Shown here: positions 59,201 to 64,000 of the stretch, piece after piece | Position numbering within the stretch: position 1 is the first letter of the stretch | How the letters are laid out: each line of letters starts with the position of its first letter | Assembly (NCBI RefSeq): GCF_900660645.1 | Contig: NZ_LR215036.1 | Span: 558,001 to 622,000, forward strand | DNA: 64,000 nt | Source of the DNA: Mycoplasmopsis citelli | GTDB lineage: Bacteria; Bacillota_I; Bacilli_A; Mycoplasmatales; Metamycoplasmataceae | Reading direction: 5' to 3' | Notes under the pieces: model-generated | Seen by the model: only the letters and a program-made list of their open reading frames with translations | What the model was told of the DNA's origin: nothing | The model's database searches: none | Made by a program: the position numbers and the translations under genes

Positions 59201-61801
59201 AAAAGCACTTACTAAATAAGCATCAATTTCATTATTAAGGGTTTTTGAATTAGCATATTCTTGATCTGGTTTAAAAGTACCAAAATCTAAAAACTCAGTA
59301 TCTTTAACTAATGCTTTAAGAGAATTATTGTTAGCTTCAAGATCTTTAAATGATGAAACAACACTAATTAAGTGATTAATTTCTGTATGAACTTTTTCAC
59401 GCTCTTCATTACTTAAATTTGGATTACTTAGTTGTTTTGAGTAATCTTTAAGTTTATCGATTAAATTTTCTTGAGTTTGGGTTTTTTTACCATTAGTTTC
59501 ATAAGGAGCAAAAACATTGTTAATTTCTTCAAATTTCTTGTCTAAATCTTTAGTTGATTGATATGAAGCTTGCTTTTGTTTATAATCTTTAATCGCATCT
59601 TCAAGCTTAGTTAAAATATCAGAAACATCCTTTGTTTGTGGAGCTTTATTAAGAGATTCAAAAGCTGCATCTTGAAGTTGTTTAATTAGCAATGCTTCTT
59701 TTTCTAAGGCTACTTGTTCAGCGGTTCTTCCTTTTGAAGATTCAAGGGCAGTATTTCCGTTTGCAACTGCTACTTCAAGATCTTTAAAGTTTTGGGCATT
59801 ATTTTGTAAATTTTGTAATTGTTCTCGAATATCAAAAAGTTTTTTACTTTTATCTTTTTCAGTTAATTCAGGATTAGGATCTAGCGAAAGAATTTCAGCT
59901 TGTTTTTTAAGATCATCAGCATGTTCAAGTAATTTTCTTCCAAATGGTGATTTTAAAATTTGCTCTGGGCCACCAAAAACTTTCTCAATTTGCGACCTAA
60001 CTTGAGAGTGTTTAAACAAGGTTTTTTGCAACTCTCCGTTAACATTGGCACGCTGAAGCTCTTTTTTATACTCACCAATTAAAAACTGCAAATCATCTCT
60101 AATTGCTGTTGAAGAAGGTTCAATTAATGGTTTGGATTTTGAATTTAAATCTTTAAGACGTTGTTTAATTTCTTCAGCAACAAGACTTTCTCCGCTTAAT
60201 AGTGATACTGTAGTGTTGTATAAATTTCTCAATTCATCCCGATTAGAGTTTCTTAAATCATTGCTTAAAATTCTTAATCCATCATTTAAATCCTTAAGTG
60301 CTGAAGCTCCATCAACTAACTCATTAATTTTAGAATTAATCTTTACTAAAGCATTTTTATCAACCTCAAATCCTTTATCAAGCGATAATTTTACTTGTTC
60401 TCGAAGTGTTTTAAGGGAGCTTTTAAAAGTAGTGTTTAATAAGTTGTTATCATAAATGCGATTATAAAGATTATTTAGCTTTTCTAAATAATCGTTAATA
60501 TTGTTATGTTTTTCTTTAACAATTTCGCTTAATTGTGTATTAAAACTATTAGCCTCATCTGAACTAATATTTAAATTGGTTAAATACTCGGTGATTTTTT
60601 CTTTAATTTTCTTAATTAAATTTTCAATATTATCAATTGCAGTTTTTAAATTAGTTGCTGCTGAAATGTTATTAAAAATATTTTGTGGGTGTTGACTAAA
60701 ATCTTTTTTAATTAACTCAACTTGAGCAGTAACTAAAGATTTTAAATTTGTATTAACATCAAGACTTTCCAAATCTTGAATTTTTTGATTTAGTATTTGT
60801 GAGTTTTGAAGATTATTTTCGTCTTGAATTTTGGTGATAGTATCAAGCTGATTATTAACTAAATCATTTAAATAAAGTATTTCTTGAGCTTTTGTTATTG
60901 CTAATTTTGGCGAAGGACTTAATGCGAGTTTTTTATAATTATCAATGCGAGTTAAAAAATCTCTTTTGACTTGTTCTTTAACTTTAAGCAAGTCAATTTC
61001 TTTTCTAATATGAATAACATTATCTAAGAAAGCTTTTAAGTTTTTATTTTCTGGGGCTTTGTTAATGCTAATAGACTTAATAACACTATCATAAACTTTC
61101 CCATATTCAAGAAGTGCATCTTTGGAATATCAACTTTGTCCTAACAAATTCAAAATCTCTTCAATAGCTGAGTCTAAAGTTGATTTTTGTTCTGCAGTTA
61201 AAGTTTCTGAATTGTTTTTAAGGATTTTATCATAATCAGTTCATACTTTAGTTTCAAGGGCAAATGAAAATTCATTTTGTTTCTTAATTAGCGGATCAAT
61301 ATCGTTAAAAAACTTATTAATAGCTGTATTACTTAAAGAAACTAATGCTTGATTTTTTACTTCCTTAGCAATATTTAAAAAATCAACTTCTTTAACTAGC
61401 TGATAATACTCATTAATTATTTTTTCTTGTTCGGTTTTTTCTTTAACAACACTGAGCATTGCTTTAAGACCAAGTTGCTTAAGAATATTACGTTGCTTAA
61501 GCATAATTGGAATACTTGAATCTTCATTAGATAAAAGTTGTCTTGCATAATCTATTTCACTAAAAAGATTTTTAATTTCATTGGTGTTATTTTGGTTATT
61601 TTCGGAAATAGATAGCGACTCTAAAGCTCTTTGATTTTTTTCAACTTCTTTTTTAAGTTCTAAGAAAAAATAAGTTTGATGGCGAGGAACTTTATAGCTA
61701 CTATGTAATGATAACAATAACCCTGTTGTAAGTAACGCACCAGCACCAGTGACAGCAGAAACTACACCTAAAGCGGTGAGTGTTTTCCTCTTATTTTTCA
61801 T
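53267..61801 (-). CDS. Giant surface protein A2
   Basis: One frame of 2,845 codons (2,844 residues) with TGA as tryptophan; paralogue of A1. N-terminus MKNKRKTLTALGVVSAVTGA, GALLTTGLLL, then HSSYKVPRHQTYFF. The helical rod carries the FKDL-type motifs at the same places as A1 (NNAQNFKDLE; VVSSFKDLEANN), and the beta-rich C-terminus (RRGYINLYFKFKKP; GINFKTLDRFII) ends EIQFKLH. By eye about two thirds of positions match A1, with islands of near identity. I use the ATG at 61801 (GGAG 6 bases upstream, as in A1) rather than the ATG at 61813. Preceded by a TA-tract promoter with 18-base spacing. Confidence 0.88.
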
Positions 61802-61858
61802 ATATATCTCCATTATTACTGTTTATAAGTTCAGGTATTTTCCCAAAAATTTGTATTA

Positions 61859-61894
<36 letters not shown>

Positions 61895-61930
61895 GTTTTT
61901 TGTAAAAATTTCCACATTCAAAAAAACACT

Positions 61931-61958
61931 AAAAAAGCAAGCGGAAGCTTGCTTTTTT
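61931..61958 (-). terminator. Terminator of the PGFG lipoprotein gene
   Basis: A perfect 12-base stem (AAAAAAGCAAGC / GCTTGCTTTTTT) with a GGAA loop lies 20 bases beyond the stop and separates it from the A2 promoter. Confidence 0.88.
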
Positions 61959-61978
61959 AGTCATTAAATTTATGTAAT

Positions 61979-63157
61979 TTATTTACTTGGACTTTGAGGA
62001 TTGGAAGGTGCTTTTGGTGTATTTTGACTTGTTTGTGAACTTTGTGTAGTTGTAAAAGTAGTTTTTGTTCCTAAAGATGATTCTTTATGAGCTTTTTGTG
62101 ATTTTTCTACTTCTTTTGCAACAGAAGGAATCCATCCAAAACCAGGGAAATGAATTATACCTGGAATGGTGTTAACACTATCAAGTTTCTTTTTAACTTC
62201 CTCAGCTACTGATGGAATATATCCAAAGCCTGGAAGATGGAACAATCCTGGGATCGAGTTATCTTTAGGTTTGGCTTTTTTGCGTGCTTCTTCTAAATCT
62301 TTTCTAACTCACCCAAATCCAGGAAAATGTACTAACCCTTTAATTGAATTATCTTTTGGTTTCCCAGGAATTTCATCGTTATTTTGAGATTTTGTTTGTA
62401 AAACACTTAAATTTGAAAACAATTGATTAACTTTATCGACATTTACTTTCGGATCTTTATCGGTGTAAGTAAAAATATTGTTTGATTTTTGTTTTTGATC
62501 TTGAACATATTTATTGAGTTCTTCTTGGTTCATCGTACCAATTTTTTGATTAAGAGCTATTACTTGAGCATATGCATCTTGTAAAAATCAAACATCCTTT
62601 GAGAAATCTCATTTAGTATAATTTTTAATTTTTGAAAAACCTTTTTGATAAGATTTTTCAAGATTTTCAAAAAATTCATTATATTCTTTTACTGTTGGTA
62701 AATTTTTATAAAGGACAAGTTGTTCAAGATCTTGTCTTAATTTTTTGCCAAGATCGCTTTTAGCTGGTTGAATAATTTCAACACTTGGTTGTTCATTTTT
62801 AGTATCTTGGGAGCTAGTTTCTGATTGATCAGGTTTTTTGTCTGGTTTAGTACCTTCTTGACCTTTTGCAGAATTTGGTTTTTCTTCTTTAGGAGTATTA
62901 TCTGTATGTTTATCAGGATTTTGGGTATCATCTGGAGCATTATTATGTTTTGATGGCTCTTCTTGTGTTGAGGAACTTGTTTCATCTTTTGGTTTTGGTG
63001 GTTCAACTTGTTTTTCGGGTGATTTATCTGGTTGCGGTTGAGACTGAGCTGGAGGTTGGTCTTTATTTTGTGAGCTTGAGCAAGAAACTGCAGCAATTGA
63101 TGCTGCTACAGGGGTTACAAAAAGCAATCAAAATTTTCAAAAATTATTTCTTTTCAT
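61979..63157 (-). CDS. Lipoprotein with HFPGFGW repeats
   Basis: The 392-residue product begins MKRNNFWKFWLLFVTPVAAS, IAAVSC: a signal peptide with the lipobox Cys at residue 26, so lipid-anchored outside the membrane. Residues 27-125 are a low-complexity Pro/Lys/Asp/Ser/Glu/Gln spacer (QPDKSPEKQVEPPKPKDE). A helical part follows (LGKKLRQDLEQLVLYKNLP; LQDAYAQVIALNQKI). Then three repeats with a shared core (GLVHFPGFGW, LFHLPGFGY, IIHFPGFGW; aromatic at residues 283, 313, 342) lie 29-30 residues apart, the last two with IPSVA(E/K)EV. The tail is Ser/Thr/Pro-rich. Its middle resembles the next lipoprotein upstream. No clear ribosome site precedes the ATG. No known family recognised. Confidence 0.85.
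62132..62341 (-). repeat. Three HFPGFGW-type coding repeats
   Basis: Units of 90 and 87 bases within the lipoprotein gene. The core [HF][FL]PGFG[WY] is kept while the linkers vary (KKAKPKDNS; KKLDSVNT; KSQKAHKES). Confidence 0.85.
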
Positions 63158-63160
63158 AGC

Positions 63161-63206
<46 letters not shown>

Positions 63207-63237
63207 AGCGTTTTTGTTGAAAATTTTAAATTTTTAT

Positions 63238-63276
63238 ACATAAAACATAACAAATCTTTTATTTGTTATGTTTTAT
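63238..63276. terminator. Terminator of the truncated lipoprotein gene
   Basis: A long stem (AAAACATAACAAAT / ATTTGTTATGTTTT) with a short T-rich loop lies 13 bases beyond the stop at 63289. Confidence 0.85.
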
Positions 63277-63288
63277 CAAAATTAATAC

Positions 63289-64000
63289 TTATTTTTTCGA
63301 TTGACTACTTTGGGTTTGACCATTTCTATTATTTACTGCTGCTTGAGCATTTAGTTTGTAAACTACTTCATTTAATTTATCAGAATCAATTGAAGGTGTG
63401 TTTTCAGTTGAAGAAATGAAAATGTTATTTCCTTTGTCTTGTAATTCTTTTATATATTTAAGAAAATCTTCATAAAAAACCGAATCTTTAAATTTATCTT
63501 CTAATTCAGCTACTTGTGCATATAAATATTTTAAATTTCAAGCATTTAGCTTAAATTTTATTTTTGTTTCTAAAGGAGTTGATTCACTTACAAATTTTGC
63601 ATCAGGAGTTGTATATTTTGTAAGATCGGTATCATATTGTGTTTTTGTGTTTCCTGATTTATAAAAAAGAAGTTCTTTGAGCTGTTCTTTTAGTTTTTTA
63701 ACATATTCTTCTTTGGCACTTTTTTGTGGATCCACTTTTGGTTGTTGTTCAGTTTCTTCTTGCTTTGAAGAATTACCATCACCTTGATCTGTTGGTGGTG
63801 TTTCTATGATTGTTTCTTCGGTTTTTTGTGGATTTTCAGTAGGCGGAGTAATTGAACCTTCTGGAGTTGTATCTTCTTTTTTAGTAGTGGTTTCTCCAGA
63901 AGTTGCAGGTGGATTAGTTTCGCCTTCAGGGTTTGGTTTTTCACCTGTCACTGGTGGATTTGTTTGTGAACCTTCAGGATTTATCGGATCTTTATCATCT
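63289..64000 (-). CDS. Pro/Thr/Glu-rich surface lipoprotein (partial, N-terminus beyond window)
   Basis: The last ~236 codons are present and the start lies beyond base 64000. The visible part begins with repeats of the type NPEG-x-TNPP-x-TGE (GSQTNPPVTGEKPNPEGETN), then a Thr/Pro/Glu/Gln spacer, a helical stretch (EYVKKLKEQLKELLFYKSGN; LNAWNLKYLYAQVAELEDK) and an ending NGQTQSSQSKK. The helical part parallels that of the PGFG lipoprotein (LRQDLEQLVLYKNL; LQDAYAQVIAL; NNIF motif), so the two are probably paralogues with an exposed, repetitive spacer. Lipid anchoring is inferred from the paralogue as the signal peptide is outside the window. Confidence 0.75.

Noticed and set aside
25220-61801. 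Dozens of shorter open frames on both strands inside the giant genes
   Set aside because: Plus-strand and off-frame readings are low-complexity shadows. All minus-strand fragments in the giant genes share one frame (lower coordinate = 2 mod 3) and are joined by TGA tryptophan codons; I checked the larger gaps for TAA/TAG and found none.
25220-61801. Identification of the giant proteins as gliding-machinery proteins (Gli349/Gli521 type)
   Set aside because: Size and mollicute context are similar, but I recognise no sequence signature of those proteins and the A-B pair duplication does not match the known gli gene order.

Overview
The window is AT-rich DNA from a wall-less mollicute, most likely a Mycoplasma/Mycoplasmopsis (hominis-group-like) genome. 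TGA must be read as tryptophan: gltX, ptsI, trigger factor, the RluA-type synthase and four giant genes only become full length when every in-frame TGA is read through. I infer the genus from the gene set; it is not proven by one marker.

Bases 1-21,200 are a compact housekeeping region. On the minus strand are the N-terminus of a thioredoxin, a membrane-protein gene apparently split by a one-base deletion, an RNase J paralogue that has lost its metal-binding motif, a small membrane protein, whiA and ptsI. A five-gene tRNA cluster (Asn, Glu, Val, Thr, Leu) and a lipoprotein follow on the plus strand, then a minus-strand YitT-type membrane protein. The plus strand then carries three tight groups: gltX plus a YwiB/DUF1934-like gene; acpS-plsC-scpA-scpB; and rluD-like-gatC-gatA-gatB-yihY-like, followed by trigger factor. 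Gene overlaps of a few bases are the rule, and most groups end in simple hairpin terminators.

Bases 21,200-64,000 are an accessory surface-antigen region, all on the minus strand. In transcription order it holds a truncated lipoprotein (63,289 to beyond the window), a second lipoprotein with PGFG repeats (61,979-63,157), giant pair A2-B2 (61,801-44,564), an AbiE-type pair with a broken toxin (44,258-42,676), giant pair A1-B1 (42,451-25,220), and two tandem intact AbiE pairs (24,857-21,227). Each giant protein is about 2,840-2,900 residues with one N-terminal membrane anchor, a very long helical repeat region, a beta-rich C-terminal domain and no cysteine in the parts I read. The layout looks like duplication of an A-B-AbiE block, followed by a further tandem duplication of the AbiE unit.

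Three transcription units here (both A-B pairs and the PGFG lipoprotein) have a pure TA dinucleotide tract between a conserved -35-like element and a TATAAT. The -35 to -10 spacing is 14, 18 and 31 bases. This is the architecture expected of a length-variable promoter switch. The combination of duplicated giant surface-protein pairs, TA-tract promoters and embedded AbiE toxin-antitoxin modules is the most interesting part of the window.
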